Source: Oscillospiraceae bacterium (GTDB lineage: Bacteria > Bacillota > Clostridia > Oscillospirales > Ruminococcaceae). Taken from it: a stretch of DNA of 64,000 bases. Location: positions 1 to 64,000 of the forward strand of contig JAQXHC010000041.1 of the NCBI GenBank assembly GCA_029007035.1. The letters run 5' to 3'. Both the position numbers and the translations under genes were made by a program. This document shows, piece after piece, positions 1-8,982 of the stretch. How positions within the stretch are numbered: position 1 is the stretch's first letter; every line of letters starts with the position of its first letter. Under the pieces are notes generated by a model. It ran no database searches. It saw nothing but the letters and a program-made list of their open reading frames with translations, and was not told the DNA's origin.

Positions 1-93
1 CACACCCGTTCCCTTTCCGAACACGGAAGTTAAGCTCATCTGCGATGAAGATACTTGGCTGGCGACGGCCCGGGAAATTATTTCAATGCCGAC
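1..93 (+). rRNA. rrf: 5S ribosomal RNA, 3' part
   Basis: The first ~93 bases read as the body and 3' end of a bacterial 5S rRNA: the CCGAACACGGAAGTTAAG core is present and is followed by the GATACTTGGCTGGCGACGG region of the 3' half. The 5' ~25 bases lie outside the window, so an rRNA operon probably ends here. A terminator follows directly. The exact 3' end is estimated. Confidence 0.93.
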
Positions 94-102
94 TCTCTTT
101 TT

Positions 103-133
103 AGTCTCTTACTTTTTTGTAAGAGACTTTTTT
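103..133 (+). terminator. Intrinsic terminator of the rRNA operon
   Basis: AGTCTCTTA (103-111) pairs with TAAGAGACT (120-128) around a T-rich loop, followed by a T run. It lies about ten bases after the 5S 3' end. Confidence 0.9.
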
Positions 134-213
134 GTTTTATACTCCTCCAAACGTAAATAAATTATGTTTAATAATAAAAAAACCAAAAAAATGCAGAATT
201 AAATGGTTTAAAG

Positions 214-242
214 TTGCACTGTGGTAAATTTTATGATATAAT
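214..242 (+). promoter_or_regulatory. SigA-type promoter for the LytTR two-component operon
   Basis: TTGCAC (214-219), 17-base spacer, TATAAT (237-242). It leaves a leader of about 80 bases before the regulator start at 329. The leader contains two AAGGAGTTT copies; the functional ribosome-binding site is AGGAGG at 314-319. Confidence 0.75.
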
Positions 243-328
243 ATACAAGGAGTTTATTTCTTGAATCGTTTTTTTGATACGGTTTTAAATAAGGAGTTTT
301 TACGTTTTATTGCAGGAGGACTTGACAA

Positions 329-1045
329 ATGGTTAGAATTGCGGTGGTCGATGACGACGGAGTTTATCTCCGACGGCTGCAACGGGAGATTACAAGCTAT
401 TTTGGCGGAATAGGTATGGAAATAGAGCTTTTTGTGTTTGATAATGGCAGAGACATTTTGCTGAACAGTCTAAAATGCTCATTTGACATCATTTTTCTCG
501 ATATTGATATGCCGGAACTTACAGGTCTTGAAACAGCTAATAAAATTCGGAAATACAATAATAATGTTATTCTAATTTTTGTCTCGAATATGGAGCGGTT
601 CGTATTTGAATCAATAAAATGTGCTCCGTTCAGATTTGTCAGAAAATGGATGATGGAAGATGAACTGCCAGAGGTTCTTGAAGCTCTCGCTGCAAAAATG
701 TCAAAGGACAGGATGTATTTCAGATTCTCCTGCAATGGTGAACAGCACGAAATCAGGCTCGCTGACATCGTTTATTTTGAGTCGTTTAAGCATAATATTG
801 TCCTCCATAGCATCAGCGGAAAGCAATATGACGTTCAATGTACGCTTGATCGTCTGCAGAGTCTTTATGAACCCTATGGATTTATCCGCACTCATAAAAG
901 CTATATAGTCAATTACAGATATGTTTATGAGCTTAATAAAACTTTCCTGGTTCTTGACAATTCGGAAGTTATTCCATTGAGTCGTCAGAGGAACGCAAAA
1001 GTTAAACTCCAGTATGCTCATTTTACAAGGGAGGATATTCAATGA
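329..1045 (+). CDS. LytTR-family response regulator (AgrA/LytR type)
   Basis: Cytoplasmic DNA-binding response regulator of 238 residues. A receiver domain (about 3-120) has the acidic triad Asp8-Asp10 and the probable phosphoacceptor Asp58 in a LDIDMP motif. A LytTR DNA-binding domain (about 135-235) has the family's YFESFKHN and THKSYIVN stretches. The ATG follows AGGAGG by 9 bases. The stop overlaps the start of the adjacent GHKL kinase by 4 bases, so the two are translationally coupled and form one two-component system. LytTR regulators bind paired direct repeats and often control peptide-signalling or surface genes. No autoinducer-peptide gene or processing protease is nearby, so the signal and regulon are unknown. 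Confidence 0.93.
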   Translation: MVRIAVVDDDGVYLRRLQREITSYFGGIGMEIELFVFDNGRDILLNSLKCSFDIIFLDIDMPELTGLETANKIRKYNNNVILIFVSNMERFVFESIKCAPFRFVRKWMMEDELPEVLEALAAKMSKDRMYFRFSCNGEQHEIRLADIVYFESFKHNIVLHSISGKQYDVQCTLDRLQSLYEPYGFIRTHKSYIVNYRYVYELNKTFLVLDNSEVIPLSRQRNAKVKLQYAHFTREDIQ

Positions 1046-2349
1046 TATGGACTGTTATTGAGCTTACGGCTACTGCGATAGAATCGGTGCTGATAACTTT
1101 TTTTGTCACCGGTTATCACGGCTATAAATATCCCGAAAGAAAAACTCTGACCTTCTGTCTTATTGCCGTTTCGCTTTTTTCGTTAACTGTCCTGTTCAAC
1201 AGTATCTCTTCATTCGAGGGCTTTTCAGGAGCAGCCTATGTATGCCTTCTCTTTGTAGATAGTCTTATTGGTCTGAACGGTCATTATGCCGAGAAATTTT
1301 TTTCCGCAGTCATCTCAATTGCCCTTATCGTTATGATAAATGTAACTGTACTCACCTTGTTTGGTCTGATTCTCAGAGAGAATATCTCTGTTCTTATAGA
1401 GAATCAGACTGAATACCGTATTATGGTTCTGTTTATAACAAAATTTCTGCTTTTCCTTATTATAAATATGCTTCTTGGGCTCAAGCATAAAAACAAGGTT
1501 CGTCTGCACAGAATAGAATGGGCAATTATTATTCTGACTTTTGCTGCATCGCTTATCTGTGCACTTTTTGTATTTGATACTGTTTATACCACAAATCTTG
1601 TGCATTACGATTATGTTTTTCTTATCATAACAGAAAGCTGTCTTATTGTAATAAATCTTATGACTTTCTGGCTTCTGCACACACTGAATCAGAAGCACAG
1701 CGAGCAGCTCAAAAACTCAATGCTCAGTGTTCAAAGCAGTCAGCAAAGCAAGTCAATCAGTGAATTAAAGGAGCTTTCTCTTGAATTTAAAAAGCTTCGT
1801 CATGATATGGCGAAGCATCTCGATGTGATTTCAGAGCTGATTTCCAATGGACTCGATGATAAGGCGGCTGCTTATATTGAGGATATGAAAAGGGAACGGC
1901 TGAAATATACCTTTGACAACGTCGAAACCTCCAGTGATGTAATGAATGCAGTGCTGAATACTAAAATCGCACTCTGCAAAAAGAAAAAAATCAGTGTGGA
2001 TTATCGCATTGACGGCGATTTTACCGGATTTTCCGAGATTGACCTCAGTGTTTTGCTTGGCAATTTGCTTGACAATGCTATTGAAGCAGCTGAAAAGTGC
2101 GTCAATCCGTCGGTAAGCATTATTATAAGCGAGAGCAAGGCATATATGGTCTTTGTTGTAACTAATTCGATTTCTGCCCCTGCTCTCGGGCAAAACCCTG
2201 CACTCAGCTCAACGAAATCCGATAAGAACTGTCATGGTCTCGGACTGCTCAATGTAAGGGACGTAGTTGAGAAATATAACGGAATGATAAATTTTTCCGA
2301 GGAGAATTTGATGTTTACCGCCGATGTTCGCCTCAGAAAAACAAAATAA
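1042..2349 (+). CDS. GHKL-domain sensor histidine kinase (AgrC-like)
   Basis: Membrane sensor kinase of 435 residues. The N-terminal ~200 residues form about six hydrophobic segments. A linker helix follows, then a phosphoacceptor region with His254 in LRHDMAKHLD, typical of the HPK10/AgrC group, and a GHKL ATPase domain with the N-box LLGNLLDNAIEAA and a GLGL lid near the end. The 4-base overlap with the LytTR regulator marks its cognate partner. In AgrC relatives the membrane domain senses a peptide; here the ligand is not evident. The C-terminus is complete. An inverted repeat downstream (2443-2474) has its T tract on the opposite strand. Confidence 0.92.
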   Translation: MIWTVIELTATAIESVLITFFVTGYHGYKYPERKTLTFCLIAVSLFSLTVLFNSISSFEGFSGAAYVCLLFVDSLIGLNGHYAEKFFSAVISIALIVMINVTVLTLFGLILRENISVLIENQTEYRIMVLFITKFLLFLIINMLLGLKHKNKVRLHRIEWAIIILTFAASLICALFVFDTVYTTNLVHYDYVFLIITESCLIVINLMTFWLLHTLNQKHSEQLKNSMLSVQSSQQSKSISELKELSLEFKKLRHDMAKHLDVISELISNGLDDKAAAYIEDMKRERLKYTFDNVETSSDVMNAVLNTKIALCKKKKISVDYRIDGDFTGFSEIDLSVLLGNLLDNAIEAAEKCVNPSVSIIISESKAYMVFVVTNSISAPALGQNPALSSTKSDKNCHGLGLLNVRDVVEKYNGMINFSEENLMFTADVRLRKTK

Positions 2350-2442
2350 ATCAGAGTGTCGGTTTTCATTGAATTTTACTGATGATTTTGTTATAATAAA
2401 CAAAGCAACAAACAGTAACAGGTTTATCGGCGAGATAACAAA

Positions 2443-2474
2443 AAGCCTGAGAAGATCACGGTCTTCTCAGGCTT
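2443..2474 (-). terminator. Terminator of the ABC exporter operon
   Basis: A perfect 13-bp stem (2443-2455 with 2462-2474) and 6-base loop. On the minus strand the hairpin is followed by a T5 run, placing it about 40 bases past the stop of the minus-strand permease. It may also slow transcription from the kinase gene on the plus strand, although no T tract follows there. Confidence 0.85.
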
Positions 2475-2516
2475 AACTTATTTATGGTTACCACGCTGTT
2501 CCGGACATCCGTAATT

Positions 2517-3875
2517 TTACTCCCCGGCAGAACTGTTTTTCTTTGACCCTTTTTTATATTTAGATTTCTGACCAAAGTTCAGCGAAATGGTGAATATCTT
2601 ATCTGACTTGAAAAGTCTCAGTGCAAAGAACATACACAGAGCGAATACAACTGTCTGATAAATAAGTCCGCCGAAGAACAGGGTCGTGTTTCCGAACATA
2701 AGATTTGACATTGCCGAGAATGTGTGGGTAAAGGGAATCGCATAAACAATAATGCGGAATACCATCGGAAGCGCATTTACATCGGTGATCATTGAGATGA
2801 TATATGGAACCATTGCAAACATAAGAATCGGCATGATAACGCTCTGAGACGATTTTGTATCGTTTACCATTGCGCCGAGAATCAGCGATATTGAAAGGCA
2901 TATCATAATCGTCAGGAAAAGCTGTAATCCGATAAGTACATAATCTCCTATGCCGAGCGATAATCCGAGCTGAGACATAGCGTCTTCAACCGAAAGTATG
3001 GATGTAACAGCAGAATTCTCCATTTCGGAGCTGATCGAGTCGGTCGCTCCCGTGACAAATTTTGAGAATCCCAGCATATAGACAACCGCATTTATAAGTG
3101 CAACTATAGCAGCCGAGAGCATTTTCGCTCCGATAACTGCCGTTCTTGAAACAGGCGCGGAGAGAAGCGTCTCAAGAGTTTTATCTATTTTTTCATTTGC
3201 AATTGCGCTTATGAGCATCTGTGAGGTCATCATAATCAGAACGAAAACCACAATTGGCAGAATCATACTCTGCATCATAAGCTTATTCATTACAGAGTCG
3301 CTGGAAACAGGTGCGCTGTTATTGTCTACAACAGTGTTTTCATTTACCTGAATGGGCGCGTTGATGAATTCAAGCTGTTCGCCGGTGATTCCGTTTTTCT
3401 CCGCAAGCATTTCAGTAATACAGGCTTCAATAATTGCAATTGCCGAGCTGTTGGTATTGGAGATGTTGGACATTGTAGAGGCAGATTTCATTCTTGAAAT
3501 GCTGTTTATCTGCGGCTTTTCACCGTTTTCGTATGCTTCGGTGAAGCCTTTTGGTATGATTACAAAGTTTTCAACGCCGTTATCTCCGAGAATTTTGCTG
3601 TAAGCATCGCCTTTGACTTCTTCACCGGTATTATCGTTCATAAACTTTATCTTTGCGCCGCTCTTTTCAATCCTGTCGATAAGCTCAGCGGTAGTTTCGG
3701 TGTTGTCATTGTCGAGGAGATTTATGGTATATGTAGTGTTTACGGCTTCGTCGATTGTTGTTTTCATGATGTTTCCTACAAGCATGAGGATTACAAGCGT
3801 TACAGCAAGACCAAGGATCATCTGTTTGTTCAGAAGCTCGAGAAGCTCTTTTTTCAGCAGGTTAATGAACTTCAT
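2517..3875 (-). CDS. ABC-2 type transporter permease (NatB-like)
   Basis: Membrane subunit of an ABC-2 exporter, 452 residues from the chosen ATG at 3875. An N-terminal membrane anchor (about residues 20-40) is followed by a ~170-residue extracytoplasmic region, then five or so clustered membrane segments in the C-terminal half, the layout of NatB/DUF3526-type permeases. A longer frame starts at 3920, but 3875 is preferred: it has a GGGTGG ribosome-binding site and begins in the family manner with a short basic helix (MKFINLLKKEL). It overlaps the ATPase gene by 14 bases. Substrate unknown; NatAB relatives export Na+ or confer drug/peptide resistance. Confidence 0.88.
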   Translation of the reverse strand: MKFINLLKKELLELLNKQMILGLAVTLVILMLVGNIMKTTIDEAVNTTYTINLLDNDNTETTAELIDRIEKSGAKIKFMNDNTGEEVKGDAYSKILGDNGVENFVIIPKGFTEAYENGEKPQINSISRMKSASTMSNISNTNSSAIAIIEACITEMLAEKNGITGEQLEFINAPIQVNENTVVDNNSAPVSSDSVMNKLMMQSMILPIVVFVLIMMTSQMLISAIANEKIDKTLETLLSAPVSRTAVIGAKMLSAAIVALINAVVYMLGFSKFVTGATDSISSEMENSAVTSILSVEDAMSQLGLSLGIGDYVLIGLQLFLTIMICLSISLILGAMVNDTKSSQSVIMPILMFAMVPYIISMITDVNALPMVFRIIVYAIPFTHTFSAMSNLMFGNTTLFFGGLIYQTVVFALCMFFALRLFKSDKIFTISLNFGQKSKYKKGSKKNSSAGE

Positions 3876-4602
3876 TATCAAGCACCACCCTTTCAAAAAC
3901 TTCTTCGAGATTAGCCGCACTATAGCGCTCCTTCAGCTCTTTGATGCCGCCGGTGACCATAAGCTGTCCCTTTGAAATTATACCTACGCGGTCAGAGACA
4001 AACTCTATTTCGAGCATATTGTGTGACGAAAGCAGGAACGACATCTTTTCCTCTGCCGCTAATTTTTTAATCATTTTTCTGATTTCAATAGCATTCAGAA
4101 CATCAAGACCGCTTGTTGGCTCGTCAAGGATAGCGAGCTTCGGACAGGTCATAACTGCCCTTGCAAGGAGAAGCTTACGGATCATTCCGCGGCTGTATGA
4201 GCCGATTTTGTCTTTTAGTCTGTCGCCGAGTCCGCAGATCTCAACAGCACGGTCAACATACCGCTTCATTACGACGGTATTCGAGGTGAAAAGACCTGCC
4301 ATGAATTTCAGATATGCCATTCCCGTCATGGTTTTGTATGCGCCCGCCTCATCAGGGAGATAGGTTATGCATTCACGTACTTTGGCAGGAGCTTTGACAA
4401 CACTGTGTCCTGCGACAATTGCATCGCCGTCGGTAGGCGTTATCAGGGTGGAAATCATGCGGATTGTTGTGGTCTTTCCGGCACCGTTGGGACCGATAAG
4501 CGCAAAGATTTCGCCTTCGTCAATATCAAAGCTCACCTTGTTTGCCGCAAGTACTTTCGAGTACTGCTTTGACAGAGCCTTGACTTCAAGTATCTTTTCC
4601 AA
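3862..4602 (-). CDS. ABC transporter ATP-binding protein (NatA-like)
   Basis: Cytoplasmic ATPase of 246 residues energising the adjacent ABC-2 permease. Walker A is GPNGAGKTT (about residues 37-45), the signature region is SYSRGM (the canonical LSGGQ is altered), Walker B is LAILDEPTSGLD, and the switch His lies in SSHNM. The start is TTG at 4602 with GAAAGGAG about 8 bases upstream; no ATG is available there. It is first in the operon and preceded by a near-perfect SigA promoter. The SYSRG form of the signature is common in NatA/gliding-type exporters. Confidence 0.93.
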   Translation of the reverse strand: MEKILEVKALSKQYSKVLAANKVSFDIDEGEIFALIGPNGAGKTTTIRMISTLITPTDGDAIVAGHSVVKAPAKVRECITYLPDEAGAYKTMTGMAYLKFMAGLFTSNTVVMKRYVDRAVEICGLGDRLKDKIGSYSRGMIRKLLLARAVMTCPKLAILDEPTSGLDVLNAIEIRKMIKKLAAEEKMSFLLSSHNMLEIEFVSDRVGIISKGQLMVTGGIKELKERYSAANLEEVFERVVLDNEVH

Positions 4603-4635
4603 TTAATTAACTCCTTTCGGATTATTCTGTAAAAT

Positions 4636-4664
4636 ATTATATCATATATGCGGTACAGTGTCAA
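4636..4664 (-). promoter_or_regulatory. Consensus SigA promoter for the NatAB-like operon
   Basis: Read on the minus strand: TTGACA (4664-4659), exactly 17 bases, TATAAT (4641-4636). Both hexamers are perfect consensus. The start codon is about 35 bases downstream of the -10. Confidence 0.92.
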
Positions 4665-4768
4665 TAATTTCCGTATATTATTTGCCTTTCCGTTTTATCG
4701 GGCAGAACTGACTTATGTAATGAAAATATGTAAATGAAATATATTTATCTCCGCATTATTATTTTTTC

Positions 4769-4797
4769 TTGACAATTTCAAATAAATTTGCTATACT
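4769..4797 (+). promoter_or_regulatory. SigA promoter for the carbohydrate-type ABC operon
   Basis: TTGACA (4769-4774), 17-base spacer, TATACT (4792-4797). The next start codon is at 5053, so the transcript would carry a leader of roughly 250 bases. Confidence 0.85.
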
Positions 4798-4803
4798 TAT
4801 TTA

Positions 4804-5052
4804 GTGAGATTTATGCAGTTTTTCTGTACGGATTGAACGGGGACATTAGGCAGTCTTTGTTCAGGAATTGTTTTTTTATTATATTTTAGTGTAAATTCCT
4901 CTTGCTTCCGCACCTCTCAGCGGAGCATTAGGCGATTTATTGTCAAATGACCGGCTTAATCGGGCGGTCTTTATTCTGATGCCTGAAAAAATACGGGATA
5001 ATTGTATCCCTGTGAAAGTTCAATATTAACTATAGCGAAAGGTGGAGATTAG
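4804..5052 (+). promoter_or_regulatory. Long untranslated leader of the ABC operon, possibly structured
   Basis: This ~250-base stretch between promoter and GTG start has no convincing ORF. It holds two imperfect direct repeats sharing CATTAGGC (4844-4851 and 4926-4933), each followed by a T-rich segment. A short GACCG...CGGTC stem (4949-4953 with 4965-4969) is followed by TTTATT and could act as a weak attenuator. I do not recognise a named riboswitch class. That it is regulatory is inference from its length and repeats. Confidence 0.4.
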
Positions 5053-8019
5053 GTGAAAAAACACAATCTTACCAGAAAGTTTGCTGCCGGAGTGCTGTCG
5101 GCTGCTGTATTATGCAGCGGCTCTTACGGTTCTCTCAGCGCGTTTGCGGCGGAGGATAAGTATGCCGTTTCCGACGAGACTGCTGCCGCAATGTATGAGG
5201 ACTACTACAATATCGATACATTAAATATCGAAAAGCTCAGCTACAGCGACTATTATGATATGTATTCGGGTGAAAACCGTCCAGATGCGGAGGTCATCGT
5301 GCGAGGAACCGATTATAAATCTGCTTCCGACGGTGAGTTTTCTGACGGCAGCTACGGCTCTGAGGACGATGTCCGTGATAACGTGCTGATATGGGAAAGC
5401 GCGGACGGAAATATTTCCTATGACGTAGATATTCCCGAAACAGGCATTTACTGTGTAAATATGACATATTTCCCGATGTCGATGAGCAACACGAGTATTG
5501 AACTTTCAATGAAAATTGACGGCGAGACTCCTTATGATACGGCTTCGCGCATCACGCTCAGCAAGGTGTGGGTCAACGAAACCGATATTTATACCGATTC
5601 ACGCGGAAATCAGGTGCGTCCACCTCAGATTCAGATGGGACAGTGGCGCAGCTGCGATTTCGGAGATGTGGACGGTCTGTTTAACGAACCGCTTTTCTTC
5701 TATCTTGAAGAGGGAAGTCATGAGATATCTTTTTCCTCTGAAAAGGCTGGCCTTGCAATTGACAGCTTCAAGTTTTACAATCCCGTTTCGCTGCCGGACT
5801 ATGAGGAATATGCTTCTTCAGTCGGAGCAGCTTCCGGCATTGATGCCACGGCTTCAAATATTATAAGACTTGAAGGGGAGAATGCCGATTACAAATCGGA
5901 TTCGACTCTCTATCCGACATACGACAATACAAGCTATCTCGTTTCTCCCTCTGACCCGAGAAAGGTTGTATATAACACGCTCGGAAGCGGAAACTGGAAA
6001 AAGGCGCTTCAGTCCGCAACATGGATCATCAAAGCCGAGGATATCGGCAGCGACGGCTGGTACAAAATAGGCATAAAATCACGTCAGTCGCAGATGCGCG
6101 GTTTCTATTCAAACAGACGTATTTATCTTGACGGCGAGGTTCTCTGCGAGGAGCTTGACAGTGTCCGTTTCTTTTATGATACAGACTGGAATGTCGTTTC
6201 ACCCAAAACCTCCGGCGGAGACTACATTTATATTTACCTAACCGCCGACAAAGACCACGAGTTCACAATGGAGGCTGTTCCGGGCGAAATCGGTAACTCT
6301 CTCCGCAAGCTTGACGGGGTTGTCAGTGAACTGAATACATATTACCGCAAGGTGCTTATGATTACAGGTCCGTCGCCAGATAAATACACCGATTATTACG
6401 TACACGAAAAAATTCCCGGACTTGTGGACGAATTTGCATCCCTTTCACAGCAGCTCAAGGACATTCAGAACGAAATCGAGTCCCTTTCCGGAACGGCAGG
6501 CTCTGAGGCTGCGGCTCTGGAGCGTATGACCGTAATTCTTGACAAATGCGTCAAGAAGCCGCTGAAGATTCCGGATTATCTCTCTCAGATAAAGGATAAC
6601 ATAACTGCGATTTCCTCCTGGATGCGCGATTACCGCGACCAGCCCCTTGAAGTCGATTATATCGAACTTGCAACTTCGGACAGGAGTTTTGCAGGTACTA
6701 AGGAGAAATTCTTCAAATCTGCTGCATTCAGCTGGAATTCGTTTATCGGCTCGTTTTTTGAGGACTACACAACACTTTCCGATGTAACCGGCGAGGACGC
6801 TATCAACGTATGGGTAAGCCTTGGACGTGACCAGGCTCAGGTCGTTAAGGAGATGGTCGAGAGCGATTTCATGCAGGAATATAATATTCCCGTATCGGTC
6901 AATCTTGTAGTCGGAGGAGTCGTTGAAGCTACTCTTGCGGGCAAAGGACCCGATGTAGCTCTTTTCCTTGGAGGAGAATTTCCTGTAAATCTTGCGGCAA
7001 GAGACCTGCTTGTTGACCTTTCGGAGCTTGAAGGTTTCGAGGATACAAAAAGCAGATTTCAGGAGAACGCCATGACTCCTTATACGTATAACGGCGGAAC
7101 TTATGCGCTGCCGATAAGTCAGACGTTCCCGATGATGTTCTACCGGACCGATGTGCTTACGGAGCTTGGATATACATCACCGCCCGAAACATGGGATGAT
7201 ATGATAGATATGCTCCCTGCGCTTCAGAGAAATTATATGAATGTGGGACTGATTCTTCCGCCTGCGAATATTTCTCCGGCAACAGAGGCAGGTCACACCT
7301 TTGCTATGCTCCTGCTTCAGAGCGGAGTAAACTACTATAATGCAAATCAGACCGCTTCAAACTTCGACAGTATTGAGGCTGTCAACGCCTTTGAAAAATG
7401 GACAGATTTCTATACCGATTACAGCTTTGTTCAGACTTACGATGCATTCAGCCGTTTCAGAACAGGCGAATATCCGATCGTAATTGCCAACTATACATTC
7501 TTTAATCAGCTTACCGTCGCTTCACCCGAAATCAAGGGGCTCTGGGACTTCTGTCAGGTTCCGGGAACCCTGCGTGAGGACGGAACTGTTTCCCATGCGG
7601 CAAATTCCGGCGGCACGGGCGCAGTTATTTTCAAAAAGGTTAAAAACGTCGATAACGCATGGAAGTTCATCAAGTGGTTCACCGAGACTGAAACTCAGGT
7701 TGAGTACGGAACACAGATCGAGGGACTGCTCGGAACCATGGGACGCTTCGACACGGCCAATACCGAGGCGCTCGCTCAGCTTTCGTGGTCGAAGGGAGAG
7801 TATGAGCGGCTTGCGGCTCAGCAGAAGGAGCTTGTGGAAATACCTGTTATTCCGTCCTCCTATGCAGTAACGAGAAACATTATGAATGCATTCCGCGAGG
7901 TTGTTAACGATGGAGAAAATCCTCGTGACACCCTTATGTGGTATAACCGCGACATCAACGAGGAAATTGAGAGAAAACGCGAAAATCTCGGCCTCAGTGA
8001 TTCGGATGATAATCAGTAA
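5053..8019 (+). CDS. Giant extracellular solute-binding protein of a CUT1-type ABC transporter
   Basis: Secreted protein of 988 residues from a GTG with GGTGGAG upstream. A signal peptide (about 1-32) ends at SAFA. Residues ~80-480 hold two beta-rich modules with sugar-binding-like segments (for example DVDIPETGIYCVN). A helical linker follows (about 480-560). The C-terminal ~400 residues resemble family-1 solute-binding proteins of the MalE type, with GPDVALFLGGEF and a W-D-D-M substrate-cleft stretch. Usual MalE proteins are ~400-450 residues, so the N-terminal half is an extra binding or scaffold region. No lipobox Cys is visible, so retention at the surface is unclear. First gene of an eight-gene run with short gaps. 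Substrate unknown, probably a glycan. Confidence 0.85.
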   Translation: MKKHNLTRKFAAGVLSAAVLCSGSYGSLSAFAAEDKYAVSDETAAAMYEDYYNIDTLNIEKLSYSDYYDMYSGENRPDAEVIVRGTDYKSASDGEFSDGSYGSEDDVRDNVLIWESADGNISYDVDIPETGIYCVNMTYFPMSMSNTSIELSMKIDGETPYDTASRITLSKVWVNETDIYTDSRGNQVRPPQIQMGQWRSCDFGDVDGLFNEPLFFYLEEGSHEISFSSEKAGLAIDSFKFYNPVSLPDYEEYASSVGAASGIDATASNIIRLEGENADYKSDSTLYPTYDNTSYLVSPSDPRKVVYNTLGSGNWKKALQSATWIIKAEDIGSDGWYKIGIKSRQSQMRGFYSNRRIYLDGEVLCEELDSVRFFYDTDWNVVSPKTSGGDYIYIYLTADKDHEFTMEAVPGEIGNSLRKLDGVVSELNTYYRKVLMITGPSPDKYTDYYVHEKIPGLVDEFASLSQQLKDIQNEIESLSGTAGSEAAALERMTVILDKCVKKPLKIPDYLSQIKDNITAISSWMRDYRDQPLEVDYIELATSDRSFAGTKEKFFKSAAFSWNSFIGSFFEDYTTLSDVTGEDAINVWVSLGRDQAQVVKEMVESDFMQEYNIPVSVNLVVGGVVEATLAGKGPDVALFLGGEFPVNLAARDLLVDLSELEGFEDTKSRFQENAMTPYTYNGGTYALPISQTFPMMFYRTDVLTELGYTSPPETWDDMIDMLPALQRNYMNVGLILPPANISPATEAGHTFAMLLLQSGVNYYNANQTASNFDSIEAVNAFEKWTDFYTDYSFVQTYDAFSRFRTGEYPIVIANYTFFNQLTVASPEIKGLWDFCQVPGTLREDGTVSHAANSGGTGAVIFKKVKNVDNAWKFIKWFTETETQVEYGTQIEGLLGTMGRFDTANTEALAQLSWSKGEYERLAAQQKELVEIPVIPSSYAVTRNIMNAFREVVNDGENPRDTLMWYNRDINEEIERKRENLGLSDSDDNQ

Positions 8020-8033
8020 AGGAGGAAATTCAC

Positions 8034-8969
8034 TTGCCTGATAAGGATAATATAGGCAGAAAATCCGCCAAAGAGCAGCGCCGTTATACATGGCTTGCGG
8101 TCAAGCGGAATAAGGCGTGTTATGCGATGCTTGCACCGTTTATGATCTTCTTTCTGATTTTTACGGTGATTCCCGTTGTAATGTCGCTGCCTATGGGTTT
8201 TACTGACTTTAATATGGCGCAGTCTCCTAAATTTGTGGGGCTGTCAAACTACACGACACTTTTCCTTTCGGATAAGATTTTCACGCAGTCGATCAGGGTC
8301 ACGATTGTGTTCGCACTTTTTACCGGACCTGTAAGCTATGTGCTCTGTTTCCTGCTTGCGTGGCTGATAAACGAGCTTCATCCGAAACTTAAAACAGTAT
8401 TTACTCTTATTTTCTATGCACCGTCGATGGCGAACGTCTATACCGTATGGCAGCTGATTTTCAGCGGAGATACCTACGGCTATATTAACTCGTTCCTCAT
8501 CAATCTCGGACTCATCAACTCTCCGATACAGTGGCTTACCGATTCAAATTACGTTCTTGGCGTCACAATTGTGGTTCAGCTGTGGATAAGTCTCGGAGCA
8601 GGCTTCCTTGCGCTGAGAGCAGGCTTTCAGAATATTGACCGCTCGCAGTATGAGGCAGGTGCAATCGAGGGCATCAAAACGCGCTGGCAGGAGCTTATTT
8701 ACATTACCATTCCCTCAATGGGCCCGCAGCTCATGTTCGCTGCGGTTATGCAGATTGTCAGCTCGTTCACAGCAGGCACGGTTGCTCAGAATCTCGTCGG
8801 ATTCCCAAGTACTGACTACAAGGCTCATACCATTATGACCCATGCTTACGATTACGGCTGGGTACGCTATGAAATGGGCTATGCTTCGGCGATATGTATG
8901 GTGCTCTTTGTGGTCATGTTCGTGGCGAATAAGCTGATTAGCAAGCTGCTCAGCAAGTATATGGATTAG
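8034..8969 (+). CDS. Sugar ABC transporter permease (MalF/LacF type)
   Basis: Inner-membrane permease of 311 residues with about six membrane segments. The cytoplasmic EAA loop is visible near residues 203-222 (YEAGAIEGIKTRWQEL followed by a conserved Pro). The start is TTG at 8034, ten bases after AGGAGG. It lies 14 bases downstream of the solute-binding protein gene and pairs with the MalG-type permease that follows. The operon encodes no ATPase; CUT1 systems in Firmicutes often share one MsmX-type ATPase encoded elsewhere (family knowledge). Confidence 0.92.
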   Translation: MPDKDNIGRKSAKEQRRYTWLAVKRNKACYAMLAPFMIFFLIFTVIPVVMSLPMGFTDFNMAQSPKFVGLSNYTTLFLSDKIFTQSIRVTIVFALFTGPVSYVLCFLLAWLINELHPKLKTVFTLIFYAPSMANVYTVWQLIFSGDTYGYINSFLINLGLINSPIQWLTDSNYVLGVTIVVQLWISLGAGFLALRAGFQNIDRSQYEAGAIEGIKTRWQELIYITIPSMGPQLMFAAVMQIVSSFTAGTVAQNLVGFPSTDYKAHTIMTHAYDYGWVRYEMGYASAICMVLFVVMFVANKLISKLLSKYMD

Positions 8970-8982
8970 GAGGCGAAATACA

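Noticed and set aside
2517-3920. Longer start for the ABC-2 permease at 3920
   Set aside because: It would overlap the ATPase by 59 bases and lacks a site; ATG 3875 has GGGTGG and a family-like N-terminus.
3862-4602. Altered ABC signature (SYSRG) as sign of an inactive ATPase
   Set aside because: Walker A, Walker B and switch His are intact, and this signature variant is common in NatA-type exporters.
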